A program made the translations under genes and the position numbers. The notes under the pieces are model-generated. The model ran no database searches, had not been told where the DNA came from, and saw only the letters and a list, made by a program, of their open reading frames with translations. Shown here one piece after another: positions 24,626 to 33,469 of a stretch of DNA of 53,071 nt. Source of the stretch: Burkholderiales bacterium (GTDB lineage: Bacteria; Pseudomonadota; Gammaproteobacteria; Burkholderiales; Burkholderiaceae_E); assembly GCA_947487165.1 (NCBI GenBank), contig CANKWX010000020.1:1-53071 (forward strand). Direction: 5' to 3'. Numbering within the stretch: the stretch's first letter is position 1; each line of letters begins with the position of its first letter.

Positions 24626-24640
24626 TTTCAAACTTGGAAA
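24626..24640. promoter_or_regulatory. Possible LysR-type box between divergent genes
   Basis: Imperfect palindrome TTTCAAACTTGGAAA (12 of 15 positions symmetric) with T-N11-A character, 17 bp in front of the CoA-transferase start and upstream of the SDR gene. The LysR regulator at 27688-28593 is a candidate ligand. Position and shape only. Confidence 0.3.
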
Positions 24641-24818
24641 CCATTGTCGGAGCACCGAGTCGGGCTGGGAATTTCATTTGCGCGAAACCAGCTTTGCGTC
24701 GAAGGCAAGGCAACTGTTGCAGCGGCCTTAACGCTGAATTGCCGGGTTTGAAATGGTCATCGCCGCCTAGCCTGCGCACAGTGATGCTTTGAAAAACCCA
24801 CACCTTCAAAACATCAAC

Positions 24819-25577
24819 ATGACAGCCCAGCACTTGCTTACCGACCAGACCATCATCGTAACCGGTGCAGCAACCGGTATCGGCCAGGCCTTCGCGCTGG
24901 GCGCCGCTGCTCAGGGTGCACACGTGCTGGTGGCCGACATGCATGACGCCGACATGACCATGGACCAGATTGCCAAGGCCGGCGGTCGTGCCACTTACGC
25001 AAAAGTGGACGTCAGCAACGATGTCTCGGTCAAGGCCATGGTCGACACCGCGCTCAAAGCCACAGGTCGTATCGATGGCTTGATCAACAATGCCGCCTAC
25101 TTTCGTGAGGTCAGGCTCACGCCCTTCGAGGAACTCGACCCCGATCAGTGGGACCGCATTTTTCAGGTCAACGTGAAGGGCATCTGGCTGTGCTGCAAGG
25201 CGGTGATGCCAGCTATGCGAGAGCGACAGCGCGGCAGCATTGTGAATATCGCCTCAGTGGTGGCGGTGGCAGGCCAGCCCGGCTACCTGCACTACGTCGC
25301 CACCAAAGGCGCAGTGCTGTCGATGACCAAGGGCCTCGCGAAAGAATGCGGCAAGGACGGCGTGCGGTGCAATGTCATTGCACCGGGATTCGTCATCACC
25401 GATGCCACCCGAGACCGGCCCCTCGAGTGGCAGCAAAGCTTTCTGAAGGCGCGTGCGATCTCGCGCGAACAGCGGCCCGATGACCTCGTGGGCACCGCGC
25501 TCTATCTGCTCTCCGATCTGGCGGGCTTTGTTTCTGGTCAGACCATCGTCGTCGATGGCGGCCACATCATGTACTGA
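24819..25577 (+). CDS. Short-chain dehydrogenase/reductase (SDR)
   Basis: 252-residue classical SDR oxidising or reducing an alcohol/ketone with NAD(P). Cofactor motif TGAATGIG (residues 15-22), D40 after beta-2 suggests NAD preference, NNAA at 90-93, catalytic S146, Y159 and K163 (YVATK), and a C-terminal FVSGQTIVVDGGH. The ATG at 24819 is preferred over an upstream in-frame TTG because it gives the normal SDR N-terminus. It heads a plus-strand run with two GST-like genes and an NTF2-like gene, suggesting one catabolic operon. Substrate unknown. Confidence 0.93.
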   Translation: MTAQHLLTDQTIIVTGAATGIGQAFALGAAAQGAHVLVADMHDADMTMDQIAKAGGRATYAKVDVSNDVSVKAMVDTALKATGRIDGLINNAAYFREVRLTPFEELDPDQWDRIFQVNVKGIWLCCKAVMPAMRERQRGSIVNIASVVAVAGQPGYLHYVATKGAVLSMTKGLAKECGKDGVRCNVIAPGFVITDATRDRPLEWQQSFLKARAISREQRPDDLVGTALYLLSDLAGFVSGQTIVVDGGHIMY

Positions 25578-25605
25578 ACCCTGAGCGAACTTAGGAGCAC
25601 CAACC

Positions 25606-26541
25606 ATGAACAGCCCGATTCTTCATCACTACGAATTTTCAAGCTTCTCTCAAAAGGTTCGCACCGCCCTTGGCCTCAAGGCTGCGGCATGGCGCTCGGT
25701 GGACATCCCCGGGCTGCCTCCCAGGCCGCTGCTGTCGCCTCTGACCGGCGGCTATCGCCGCGTGCCGGTTCTGCAGATGGGCGCCGACTTCTATTGCGAC
25801 ACCAACATCATCCTTCCAGCGCTCGAGCGCCTTTTCCCCGATTCGCCCAGCCTCTATCCGAAGGGCAGCGAAGGCGCAGCACAGGGCCTGGGCTTTGCGT
25901 GGGAGCGTCAGATGTGGATTCCCACCATCGGCGTGTTGGTGCACTTCATCGGTGAACACATTCCGCCGGACTTCATCAAGGACCGCAAGGAAAGCTACCT
26001 GATGATCGACATTTCGCGGGAGGCGATGGCACCCCGCTTTGACGAGCATGTGCAGTTCGTTCGGGCGCAGTTCAGCTGGCTCAAAAAGGCGCTGTCTGCC
26101 CGCCCCTTTCTGTTTGGCGATTTACCCAGTGCCGCCGACCTCGCCTGCTGGCAAACGCTCTTTTTGCTGCGCAAGAACTGTCCGCCGGAGGTCGACGCCC
26201 TGCTCGGGCTCGCCGCCAACTCGCCGCTGCTTAACTGGTACGACCGCATCGTCGCGCTGGGCCAGGGTTCGCCCACCGCCATGACGGCTGAAGAGGCCTT
26301 CGACGCCGCATGCATCGCAAAGCCGGCCCAGGTGACTCACCTTGACCCTAATGGCGACCCCGGTGGTCTGAAGGCCGGCACCCGTGTGGTGATAACCCCT
26401 GACGACAATGCGCGCGTGCCGGTGACCGGTACGCTCGTGGCAGCCAGTGACGATGAAGCCGTGCTGCACCTGAACGACCCAAGGGGCGGCGATCTGCAGG
26501 TGCATTTCCCGCGCATGGGCTTTGAGCTTCGCGCCGCGTGA
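25606..26541 (+). CDS. Glutathione S-transferase family protein with C-terminal extension
   Basis: 311 residues. Thioredoxin-like N-terminal domain: LHHYEFSSFSQKVRTALGLK with Ser in the catalytic position, then YRRVPVLQMGADFYCDTNII carrying the cis-Pro and glutathione-binding acidic residue. A helical GST domain follows (FLFGDLPSAADLACWQTLFL). The last ~75 residues (GLKAGTRVVITPDDNARVPV and on) form an extra beta-rich module not found in ordinary GSTs. 28 bp after the SDR gene. It probably handles a glutathione conjugate or isomerisation in the local pathway; exact role unknown. Confidence 0.85.
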   Translation: MNSPILHHYEFSSFSQKVRTALGLKAAAWRSVDIPGLPPRPLLSPLTGGYRRVPVLQMGADFYCDTNIILPALERLFPDSPSLYPKGSEGAAQGLGFAWERQMWIPTIGVLVHFIGEHIPPDFIKDRKESYLMIDISREAMAPRFDEHVQFVRAQFSWLKKALSARPFLFGDLPSAADLACWQTLFLLRKNCPPEVDALLGLAANSPLLNWYDRIVALGQGSPTAMTAEEAFDAACIAKPAQVTHLDPNGDPGGLKAGTRVVITPDDNARVPVTGTLVAASDDEAVLHLNDPRGGDLQVHFPRMGFELRAA

Positions 26542-26588
26542 TGTCGAGACCCCTGCCTATTTCGTTCATCCAACCGGAGTAACCGACG

Positions 26589-27008
26589 ATGTCTATCCTG
26601 GAATCAAACAAGCAACTGTGCCGCGACTACTTCACCGCCTTTCTCAAACGTGACACCGAATGGATGAAGCGCCACATTTCTCCGAACTTCGTGCGACACG
26701 ACCCCGGTCTTCCTTTTGAGGTACGTGGCCCGGAAGGCGTAGCGCAACTGCACGATGCACTGCTGCCAGCCTTTCCCGACATGACGCTGCCACTGGAGGA
26801 TTTCGTCGCCGAGGGTGAAAAGGTCCTGGTGCGCCTGAGGGTGCAGGGCACGCACACCGGTGCATTCGGCGACCTGGCAGCAAGCGGTCGCAAGATCGAC
26901 ATCGGCGTTCTGGATCTGTTTCAGTTCCGGGACGGCGTGCTGATCGAGCACTGGGCGCTTCTGGACAACCTCGGGATGCTCAAGCAGCTCGGCGCGCTGC
27001 CTGAATGA
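26589..27008 (+). CDS. SnoaL/NTF2-like ester cyclase family protein
   Basis: 139 residues with the cone-shaped NTF2 pattern: CRDYFTAFLKRDTEWMKRHI, SPNFVRHDPG, LHDALLPAFPDMTLPLEDFV, VLVRLRVQGTHTGAF and IEHWALLDNLGMLKQLG. Members include polyketide cyclases, isomerases and proteins without known activity. ATG preceded by GGAGTAACC. The gene ends with a 4-bp ATGA overlap with the next GST gene, so it belongs to the same operon. Isomerase or hydrolase activity in the pathway is a guess. Confidence 0.85.
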   Translation: MSILESNKQLCRDYFTAFLKRDTEWMKRHISPNFVRHDPGLPFEVRGPEGVAQLHDALLPAFPDMTLPLEDFVAEGEKVLVRLRVQGTHTGAFGDLAASGRKIDIGVLDLFQFRDGVLIEHWALLDNLGMLKQLGALPE

Positions 27009-27649
27009 GCGAAAGCAGATCCATGCAGCTGCTGGCCAACACAACGTCGCCCTATGTGCGTATCGCGCGCATCTCGATGATCGAGAAAGGCATTGAGATT
27101 GAACCGACGATCGTCGATCCCTGGACAGATGATCCGCGCCTGCGCAGCGCCAACGCCGCCACCCGCGTGCCCACCCTGGTGCTGAACGATGGCACCGCGC
27201 TGACCGAGAGTCTGCTGATCGTACAGTGGCTCGAAGCCACACGGCCGGCGCCGAACTGGCCTGCTCTGATCGGGTCTGACCCCTTGGAAATTGAGGTGGT
27301 TCTGTCACGTGCCGGCATCGCACTGGGGGCGATCGACGCATCGGTACACACCATCATCACGCGCAAGGTCACCGCGCCGGTTCTGTTTGATGAAACACCA
27401 GTGGGTCTGCGTCGGCGCCGCACCATGATCGAAGGCATGCAGCGCCTGGAGATCCTGGCCGATATGATCGGTGAGAGCGTTTCCGATCACGGCGCGCCGC
27501 AGCTCGACGCGATTTGCGCCACGGTGCTGTACGACTACCAACGTTTTCGCTACGGTGATCAGTCCTGGCTGCCGGCAACTCCTCGCCTGCAGGCGCTGGC
27601 TGAGGCGCTGCGGGTGCGGCCGTCGGTGAGCACAACGATGCCGTACTGA
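27005..27649 (+). CDS. Glutathione S-transferase family protein
   Basis: 214 residues. N-terminal thioredoxin-like domain: LLANTTSPYVRIARISMIEK, with Ser/Tyr of the SPY motif, then TRVPTLVLNDGTALTESLLI carrying the cis-Pro and Glu-Ser glutathione site. A helical C-terminal domain follows. The ATG overlaps the preceding stop (ATGA). Last gene of the SDR operon, convergent with lysR, which ends 38 bp away. Distinct from the GST-like protein two genes upstream, so it is not a recent duplicate. Confidence 0.88.
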   Translation: MSESRSMQLLANTTSPYVRIARISMIEKGIEIEPTIVDPWTDDPRLRSANAATRVPTLVLNDGTALTESLLIVQWLEATRPAPNWPALIGSDPLEIEVVLSRAGIALGAIDASVHTIITRKVTAPVLFDETPVGLRRRRTMIEGMQRLEILADMIGESVSDHGAPQLDAICATVLYDYQRFRYGDQSWLPATPRLQALAEALRVRPSVSTTMPY

Positions 27650-27687
27650 TCGCTGCGGCTGCACGATGCAGCCGGTTTGAATCCGCT

Positions 27688-28593
27688 TCAGGCGTCGCCG
27701 TCGTCAGCGGCGGCCTGAGCCTCCAGATGCGCGAGTATCAGCCCGAGAGCCGACTTGGTCTCGGGCTGTCCGCGCACGCAAAGAAGCATCCGCCTGAGCG
27801 CCCAGCCGTTGGTCAGCGGCAGCACCTTAAGCTTCATCGTCTCGGCAAAGCTGCGGGCCGCCGTCAGAGGCAGGATGCCCACGCCGAGCCTGGCCTCCAC
27901 CGCGCGGCACACCGCCTCGAAACTGCGCACCTGTACCCGCAGCGCCATCGGACGCATGAGGTTCGAGGCCTGTGCGATGAGCAAACGTGTGAGGGTGCTG
28001 CTTCCCTCCAGACCGACCAGGTCACGTTCGAGCAGGTCTTCGAAAGCCACGTCTTCCCTGTTCAAGGGATCATCGGCCCTGACCACTGCCGCGAGCCGAT
28101 CGCGCCGGTAGGGCCGAGTCCAAAGACCCTCTACATCGCACCCCTGCACGACGACGCCCACGTCGGCTTCACCGGCGCGAACGCGGCGCACCGCATCTTC
28201 GCTCCAGCACTCCTCCATGACGATCCGTACTTCTTCGTGAGCCGACTGGAAACTGGCGATGTCACCTGGCAAAAACTGCGTCATGGCAGAGGTATTGCCC
28301 TGTATGCGCAGCACGCTCTGGCGGCCTGACTCGTAGTTGCCCATTTCGGCGCGCATGTGGTGCACGCTGGCGATGACCTCGCGCGCCAGGCTCAGCAGTC
28401 GATCGCCGGCCGGTGTGAGTGTCATACCCCGTGAATGGCGTTCGAACAGCTGGGCCTTGAACTGGTGCTCAAGCAAAGACAGGCGCCGGCTGGCCGCCGG
28501 TACGGTGATGAAGCTGGCTTCGGCCGCGCGAGTCAGATTGCGCATTTCGGCAACGCGCACGAACAAGGCCAGCGAGTCGATATCCGGAAGCAT
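27688..28593 (-). CDS. LysR-family transcriptional regulator
   Basis: 301 residues. N-terminal winged helix-turn-helix (SLALFVRVAEMRNLTRAAEA, PAASRRLSLLEHQFKAQLFE, TLTPAGDRLL) followed by a substrate-binding domain that senses a small effector (ADVGVVVQGC, VGILPLTAARSF). It lies between the SDR operon and the ThDP enzyme gene; the latter ends 72 bp upstream on the same strand. It probably controls one of these pathways; a T-N11-A-like palindrome in front of the CoA-transferase gene is a candidate site. Confidence 0.93.
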   Translation of the reverse strand: MLPDIDSLALFVRVAEMRNLTRAAEASFITVPAASRRLSLLEHQFKAQLFERHSRGMTLTPAGDRLLSLAREVIASVHHMRAEMGNYESGRQSVLRIQGNTSAMTQFLPGDIASFQSAHEEVRIVMEECWSEDAVRRVRAGEADVGVVVQGCDVEGLWTRPYRRDRLAAVVRADDPLNREDVAFEDLLERDLVGLEGSSTLTRLLIAQASNLMRPMALRVQVRSFEAVCRAVEARLGVGILPLTAARSFAETMKLKVLPLTNGWALRRMLLCVRGQPETKSALGLILAHLEAQAAADDGDA

Positions 28594-28665
28594 AAAAAGC
28601 GTCTCGCACTGACACCTATCGGGGCGACAACAGTTCGGACGCGGGGGGCGCCACGGGCGGCTGCA

Positions 28666-30408
28666 TCAAGCCTGACGCCAAGCCCGCTCGGCCTCGTCCC
28701 ATGCGCCGAGTGCCTGCAGATCAGGCACCCAGGCCAGACCCGACTTCGCGTCCGATGACGCCGCCTCGGGCGTGACCAGCACGTCGAGCAGCGCCGGCTT
28801 GCCGGCTGCCAGCTGTGCCAGCGCGCGCTTGATGGCCTCATCCAGTTGCTCGGCGCGTTCGACACGTTCACCGTGCAGCCCGAAAGCTCGCGCCATCGCC
28901 GCGTGGTCGGCAAACTGCAAGCGCGTGCCGACGACCTTGCCGTGACTTTCCTGCTGGTCGCGCACCTCAATCGCCCATGACCCGTTGTTTGCCACCACGA
29001 TCAGTACCGGCACATGGTGGCGCGCCGCGGTATCGATCTCCATGGCGTTAAAGCCGAAGGCGCCGTCCCCCGTGGCAATGACCACTGCGCGCCCCGGGCA
29101 GGCCAGCGCCGCGGCGATGCCAAAGGGCGTACCGATGCCGATGCAGCCAAGCGGCCCCGGGTCCAGCATGGTCGAGGCCGGCAGGCCGACACGCGCGAAG
29201 CTGAGAAAGTCACCGCCGTCGGCCACAACGATCGCGTTGGCCGGCATCGCCGCACGCAGCGCGGCGAGCAGGCGGTTCGGATGCATCAGGCCGTCGCTGC
29301 CGGGTGCCGCCGCGATCATTGACGAGAGCAGCTTGTCGGCGCGTGCCAGGTGCTTGCGGCGCACGGCCTGCGTCCAGTCGCGGTCGACGGCGCTGGCGCC
29401 GACCGGGGCGGCAGCGACGATCGCGTTCAGCGCCGCCGACGGCGTCGCGAACAGCTCCACCGCAGCGCGACGGTTGTCGCGCAACTCGCTCGGCGCGTCG
29501 GCGATTCGGATGAACTTCGCGTCACCGAACACCGCCGGCGAACCGTAGGCAAGCTGAAAGTCGAGCCGGCGCCCGACGGTCACGATGAGGTCGGCCTCGC
29601 CCATGACCGAGCCGCGCATCGCTGCCACCACCGAGGGGTGGCCCTCCGGCACCAGGCCACGGCTCTCGCCGGTGTCAAGGTAGAGCGCGCCCAGGCGGTC
29701 GAGCAATTGAAGCAGCGGGCCCGCGGCATCGCGCGCACCGCGCCCGCTGATAACCAGGGGGCGCTTTGCCGCCCAGAGCAGCTCAACAGCCCGCGCCACG
29801 GCCGCCGGGTCAGGGTGCAGTTCGATCGACGCGCGCGGTGCGAACCACTCGGGCGACATCGATTCGCTCATCGCACGCGAGGGTTCCGCGCGCTGTGTGT
29901 CCACCGGAAAGTCCAGGTACACCGGCCCCGGCTCGCCGCCCAGGCCGGCCGCACGGGCCAGCGCCTCGTCGAGTTCCTGCAGCACCAGGTCAGGCTCGCG
30001 CACAGTGCGCGCGTAGCGCGTCAGCGGCCGCACGAACTCGGTATGCAGCATGTCCTGCAGCGCGCCACGGTTCTCCTGCGCCCGCGGCGGTGTGCCGGAC
30101 AGGATCAGTATCGGTGCGCGCGCTGCATGCGCATTGGCGATGCCGGTGATCGCGTTCGTCACACCCGGCCCGGCGGTCACCATCGCGACGCCGAGGCGCC
30201 CGCTCAACTCGCCATAGGCATGCGCCATGTAGACCGCAGCGCGCTCGTCGCGCACGTCGACGATCTGGATGCCCTCGGCATCGAGCCGCATCCAGATCGG
30301 CATGATGTGGCCGCCGCACAGCGCAAATACGCGGTCGACACCGCGGGCCTTCAGGAAGCGCGCGATCTGCGCGGCGGTGCACGTGTCGGTGACGACGGGT
30401 GCGGACAT
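28666..30408 (-). CDS. Thiamine-diphosphate enzyme, acetolactate synthase/acyl-CoA lyase-like
   Basis: 580-residue ThDP-dependent enzyme. N-terminal pyrimidine-binding domain: ALCGGHIMPIW, the activating Glu in VRDERAAVYMAHAYG (E55) and VTAGPGVTNAITGIANAHA. Central domain with PLVISGRGARDA. C-terminal cofactor domain with the GDG...NN motif: GDGAFGFNAMEIDTAA then VVANNGSWAIE. The family includes acetolactate synthase, 2-hydroxyacyl-CoA lyase and oxalyl-CoA decarboxylase; no small regulatory subunit is nearby, so branched-chain amino acid synthesis is unlikely. Divergent from an acyl-CoA ligase across a 26-bp palindrome, which suggests co-regulation and action on a CoA thioester. Specific reaction not assignable. 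Confidence 0.88.
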   Translation of the reverse strand: MSAPVVTDTCTAAQIARFLKARGVDRVFALCGGHIMPIWMRLDAEGIQIVDVRDERAAVYMAHAYGELSGRLGVAMVTAGPGVTNAITGIANAHAARAPILILSGTPPRAQENRGALQDMLHTEFVRPLTRYARTVREPDLVLQELDEALARAAGLGGEPGPVYLDFPVDTQRAEPSRAMSESMSPEWFAPRASIELHPDPAAVARAVELLWAAKRPLVISGRGARDAAGPLLQLLDRLGALYLDTGESRGLVPEGHPSVVAAMRGSVMGEADLIVTVGRRLDFQLAYGSPAVFGDAKFIRIADAPSELRDNRRAAVELFATPSAALNAIVAAAPVGASAVDRDWTQAVRRKHLARADKLLSSMIAAAPGSDGLMHPNRLLAALRAAMPANAIVVADGGDFLSFARVGLPASTMLDPGPLGCIGIGTPFGIAAALACPGRAVVIATGDGAFGFNAMEIDTAARHHVPVLIVVANNGSWAIEVRDQQESHGKVVGTRLQFADHAAMARAFGLHGERVERAEQLDEAIKRALAQLAAGKPALLDVLVTPEAASSDAKSGLAWVPDLQALGAWDEAERAWRQA

Positions 30409-30440
30409 ATCGGGCTCCTCGGTTGGTGACGGCGAAGATT

Positions 30441-30466
30441 ATTGCACTCTGAATTCAGAATGCAAT
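30441..30466. promoter_or_regulatory. GntR operator candidate, near-perfect 26-bp palindrome
   Basis: Inverted repeat centred on GAATTC (30451-30456). The arms ATTGCA and TGCAAT are at the ends; 12 of 13 base pairs match, the exception being C30447 against A30460. It lies in the divergent promoter region, 33 bp from the ThDP enzyme start and ~60 bp from the ligase start. The adjacent GntR/FadR-type gene encodes the natural ligand. Confidence 0.65.
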
Positions 30467-30526
30467 ATACTTTTGCTGTTACCGGTTGCCATGCCTTCTC
30501 GCAACCTCAGTCCACTCAAGGTGCGC

Positions 30527-32080
30527 ATGAACCACCTTCTCACCGTGGCCGATGCTGTCGCCACCCATGCACGGCTGTCGCCTCACAAGCTCGGTGCACG
30601 CGATTCGCGGCGCGAACTCAGCTTTGCGCGCTGGCACGAACGCGCTGCGAAGCTGGCCAACGGGCTGCTCGGGCTGGGCCTTGCCAAGGGTGATCGCGTT
30701 GCCTTGCTGGCCTTCAATCGCGTCGAGTGGATGGAGCTTTACGTGGCGCTGGCTCGCGCCGGGTTGGTGGCGGTGCCGATCAACTTTCGCCTGACGCCGC
30801 CGGAGATCGCCTACATCCTGCAGCACAGCGAGGCGCGCGCCTGCGTGGTACAGGACGAACTCGTCGACCAGATCGAGGCCGTGCGCGGCGAGCTCGATCT
30901 TGCGTCGCAGGCCTACATCTGCCTGGGCGAGCGTGCGGCGCCGGGCTGGACAGCCTACGAGGCGCTGATCGCTGAGGCCTCGAGCGCCGACTGCGGCATA
31001 GCGGTACGGCCGGCCGACCCCTGCGCATTGATGTACACATCAGGCACTACCGGTCGACCCAAGGGGGTGATCCGCAGCCACGAGGGTAATACGCTGATCG
31101 CGTTGGCCACCGCGCTGGAGATGCGCTTTACCCGCGACGACGCCGGCTTGATGGTGATGCCGATGTGCCACGCCAATTCGCTGTACTTCAGCCATACATT
31201 CACGCACCTGGGCGCCGCGTGCGTCATCGATGACCGCCGCAGCTTCGACCCCGAGGCCCTGCTCGCCACGCTGGCCCAGGAGAAGATCACCTTCACCTCG
31301 CTGGTGCCGACGCACTACATCATGATGCTCGCCCTGCCGCAGGCCATCACCTCGCGATACGACGTCAGCCGCGTCGACAAGCTGATGATCTCTTCGGCCC
31401 CGGCGCGGCGCGAGACCAAGCTGGCGATCATGGAGTTCTTTCGTAACGGCAAGTTGCACGAGTTGTACGGCTCCACCGAGGCCGGCTGGGTGACGCTGCT
31501 GCGCCCCGACGAGCAACTCGACCGGCTGGGTTCGGTGGGCCGCGAATGGTCCGGCTCAGGGCCGATCCGGCTGCTCGACGCCGACGGCCAGGAGGTCGCA
31601 GACGGTGAGGTCGGGGAACTGCATTCGCGCACGCCCTATGTCTTCGACGGCTACTGGAAGGACGCCGAGAAGACCGCTCAGGCCTTTCGTGGCGACTGGT
31701 GCTCGGTCGGCGATATGGCGCGACGCGACACCAGCGGCTACATCCATCTCGTCGACCGCAAGAGCAACATGATTATCAGCGGAGGCGAGAACATCTATCC
31801 GTCCGAAGTCGAGAGTGTGCTTGGTGCGCATCCGAAGGTGAAGGACGTCGCGGTGGTCGGCATGCCGCACGACAAGTGGGGCGAGGCAGTGCTGGCGGCG
31901 ATCGTGCTGCACGACGGCGCCGATACCAGCGAGGCCGAGATCCTCGACTGGTGTCGCGGTCGCATCGCGGGCTACAAGCGGCCCCAGTCGGTGCGCTTTC
32001 TCGCTGAGGCGCAATTGCCGCGCACCGCCACCGGCAAGATCCTGCACCGCGTGCTGCGTGAGCAGCTGGCCGAATCGTGA
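30527..32080 (+). CDS. Acyl-CoA synthetase (AMP-binding)
   Basis: 517-residue adenylate-forming ligase activating a carboxylic acid to its CoA thioester. AMP-binding P-loop YTSGTTGRPKG at 170-180, ELYGSTEAGW near 315, then GDMARRDTSGYIHLVDRKSN with the hinge Asp, SGGENIYPSEVE, and the catalytic Lys in LPRTATGKILHR near the C-terminus. ATG 30527 gives the standard N-terminus; ATG 30491 is an alternative start, 12 codons longer. The gene overlaps the GntR gene by 4 bp (GTGA). It is divergent from the ThDP enzyme, so the two may act in sequence on one acid. Substrate unknown. Confidence 0.93.
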   Translation: MNHLLTVADAVATHARLSPHKLGARDSRRELSFARWHERAAKLANGLLGLGLAKGDRVALLAFNRVEWMELYVALARAGLVAVPINFRLTPPEIAYILQHSEARACVVQDELVDQIEAVRGELDLASQAYICLGERAAPGWTAYEALIAEASSADCGIAVRPADPCALMYTSGTTGRPKGVIRSHEGNTLIALATALEMRFTRDDAGLMVMPMCHANSLYFSHTFTHLGAACVIDDRRSFDPEALLATLAQEKITFTSLVPTHYIMMLALPQAITSRYDVSRVDKLMISSAPARRETKLAIMEFFRNGKLHELYGSTEAGWVTLLRPDEQLDRLGSVGREWSGSGPIRLLDADGQEVADGEVGELHSRTPYVFDGYWKDAEKTAQAFRGDWCSVGDMARRDTSGYIHLVDRKSNMIISGGENIYPSEVESVLGAHPKVKDVAVVGMPHDKWGEAVLAAIVLHDGADTSEAEILDWCRGRIAGYKRPQSVRFLAEAQLPRTATGKILHRVLREQLAES

Positions 32081-32739
32081 AGGTGCTGGCCAGCGCCCCG
32101 AACCTGGTCGAGCAGGTGCGCGATGCGATTCTCGGCGAGATCGCTGCAGGCAAGCTCGGCCCCGGTGAACGCATCATCCAGGAGCAGATCGCTCACGCGT
32201 TGGGCGTGTCACGCCAGCCGGTACAGCAGGCGCTGGCCTTGCTGCGTAACCAGGGCGTGCTGCGGGACGCACCCGGGCGCGGGCTGATCGTGACGCCGCT
32301 GGACCCCGTCCACGTGCAGCAGATCTACGACATCCGCGCGGTGATGGAGGGCCTGGCTTGCCGCCGTGCGGCCGAGACAAGTGCCGCACTGGCCGCGAAG
32401 CAGGGGCCGGCTCTGCTTGAGGCCGGCCGCAAGGCGGTGGCAAGCGGCTCGATCGCCAGGATGATCGCAGCCGACATGCGTTTCCACGAATTTCTCTATG
32501 CCCTGTCGGGCAATGCTCTGATCGCGCTGGCGCTGGAGACGCACCTGAGCTATACGCAGCGTGTGATGGGTGAGGTGCTGGTGCGCGACGAAAAGCCGCG
32601 TGACATCTGGGACCAGCATGCGCGCATCCTCGACGCGATCTCCGAGGGCAATGGCGAACGCGCTGAGGCGCTCGTGCGCTCGCACATCACGCAGGCCTCC
32701 AGCTTCATGGTCCAGAGGTTGCGCGCAGCCTCGGGCTGA
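32077..32739 (+). CDS. GntR-family regulator, FadR/FCD subfamily
   Basis: 220 residues. The N-terminal winged HTH (LVEQVRDAILGEIAAGKLGP, QIAHALGVSRQPVQQALALL, GVLRDAPGRGLIVTPL) is followed by the FCD ligand domain with the metal-site residues D and H in ADMRFHEFLYALSGN and the His of VRSHITQAS. GTG start overlapping the ligase stop by 4 bp, so it is translated with the ligase. Probably an autorepressor of the ligase/ThDP promoter region acting at the 26-bp palindrome, relieved by an acid or CoA ester. The following 32740-33052 gap shows nothing identifiable. Confidence 0.93.
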   Translation: MKVLASAPNLVEQVRDAILGEIAAGKLGPGERIIQEQIAHALGVSRQPVQQALALLRNQGVLRDAPGRGLIVTPLDPVHVQQIYDIRAVMEGLACRRAAETSAALAAKQGPALLEAGRKAVASGSIARMIAADMRFHEFLYALSGNALIALALETHLSYTQRVMGEVLVRDEKPRDIWDQHARILDAISEGNGERAEALVRSHITQASSFMVQRLRAASG

Positions 32740-33052
32740 AATCGTTCGCGTGGCAGGCGGTGCTGGCGTACGGCCGCACGGACAGCCCCCTTCGGGTGGG
32801 CGAATCAGTCGCTTTGCGACGCGTCACGTTATGCATTGGCAGCCGACTCACACACTGTCCTTGCGCTCCACCACAAGGACTCGCGCTTCGCCGCGGGGAT
32901 GCGCAACATGCTCACACTTCAGTGAACGCGTGTGGTGATGCCGTTCATATTGGCCACTGATATCGAGCCCCAGGCGCGGTCTGCGGTAAATTCTTTGGAG
33001 CGAATGATCTGCATGCGGTCTCACAGAATTGATTGTGATAAGGCTGAGCGGT

Positions 33053-33469
33053 TCAAGCTTTTGAGGGCTCGAATGGGTTTCGAATCGTCAGCGATCCTTC
33101 GATGACCTGGCCGTTCTGCATGTCTTCCGAGTAAAGCGTCTTGCAGCCAGCCAGCAAAGCCGCCGAGATGATCAGGGAATCGTAGATCGACAGCCCATAG
33201 CGCTCTGCGATGTACAGCGCTTTTTCGTGAGTTGCGATCGTGATCGGCTCAATCGCGCATACCGCCCGAAACTGAGACAGCACGTCGCGGATTTCGCTCC
33301 ACGGCATACGAAGCTTTCGCGACGCGACGGCAACAAACTCGTTCAGAACCTGGACGCTGACGGTCGCTCCGAGGGAGATCAGTTCCTCCGATCGGTCGGC
33401 TTTCGCGACATTCGCCGACAGCATGTAGAGGAGGACATCGGTGTCGAAGAACGCCTCACCCTCGCTCAT
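33053..33469 (-). CDS. vapC: PIN-domain toxin (VapC family)
   Basis: 138-residue PIN ribonuclease. Core residues: AFFDTDVLLYML (Asp motif), SVQVLNEFVAVASRK (Glu), GLSIYDSLIISAALLAGC (Asp) and LYSEDMQNGQ (Asp). The last motif and overall build match the PIN group paired with AbrB/MazE-type antitoxins. The ATG at 33469 is chosen because it yields the PIN start and overlaps the antitoxin gene by 14 bp; a longer in-frame start at 33487 is possible. Appears intact. Confidence 0.9.
   Translation of the reverse strand: MSEGEAFFDTDVLLYMLSANVAKADRSEELISLGATVSVQVLNEFVAVASRKLRMPWSEIRDVLSQFRAVCAIEPITIATHEKALYIAERYGLSIYDSLIISAALLAGCKTLYSEDMQNGQVIEGSLTIRNPFEPSKA

Noticed and set aside
28666-30408. ilvB, biosynthetic acetolactate synthase
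   Set aside because: No ilvN/ilvC nearby and the context is a catabolic cluster with CoA ligase and GntR, so a lyase or decarboxylase is more likely.
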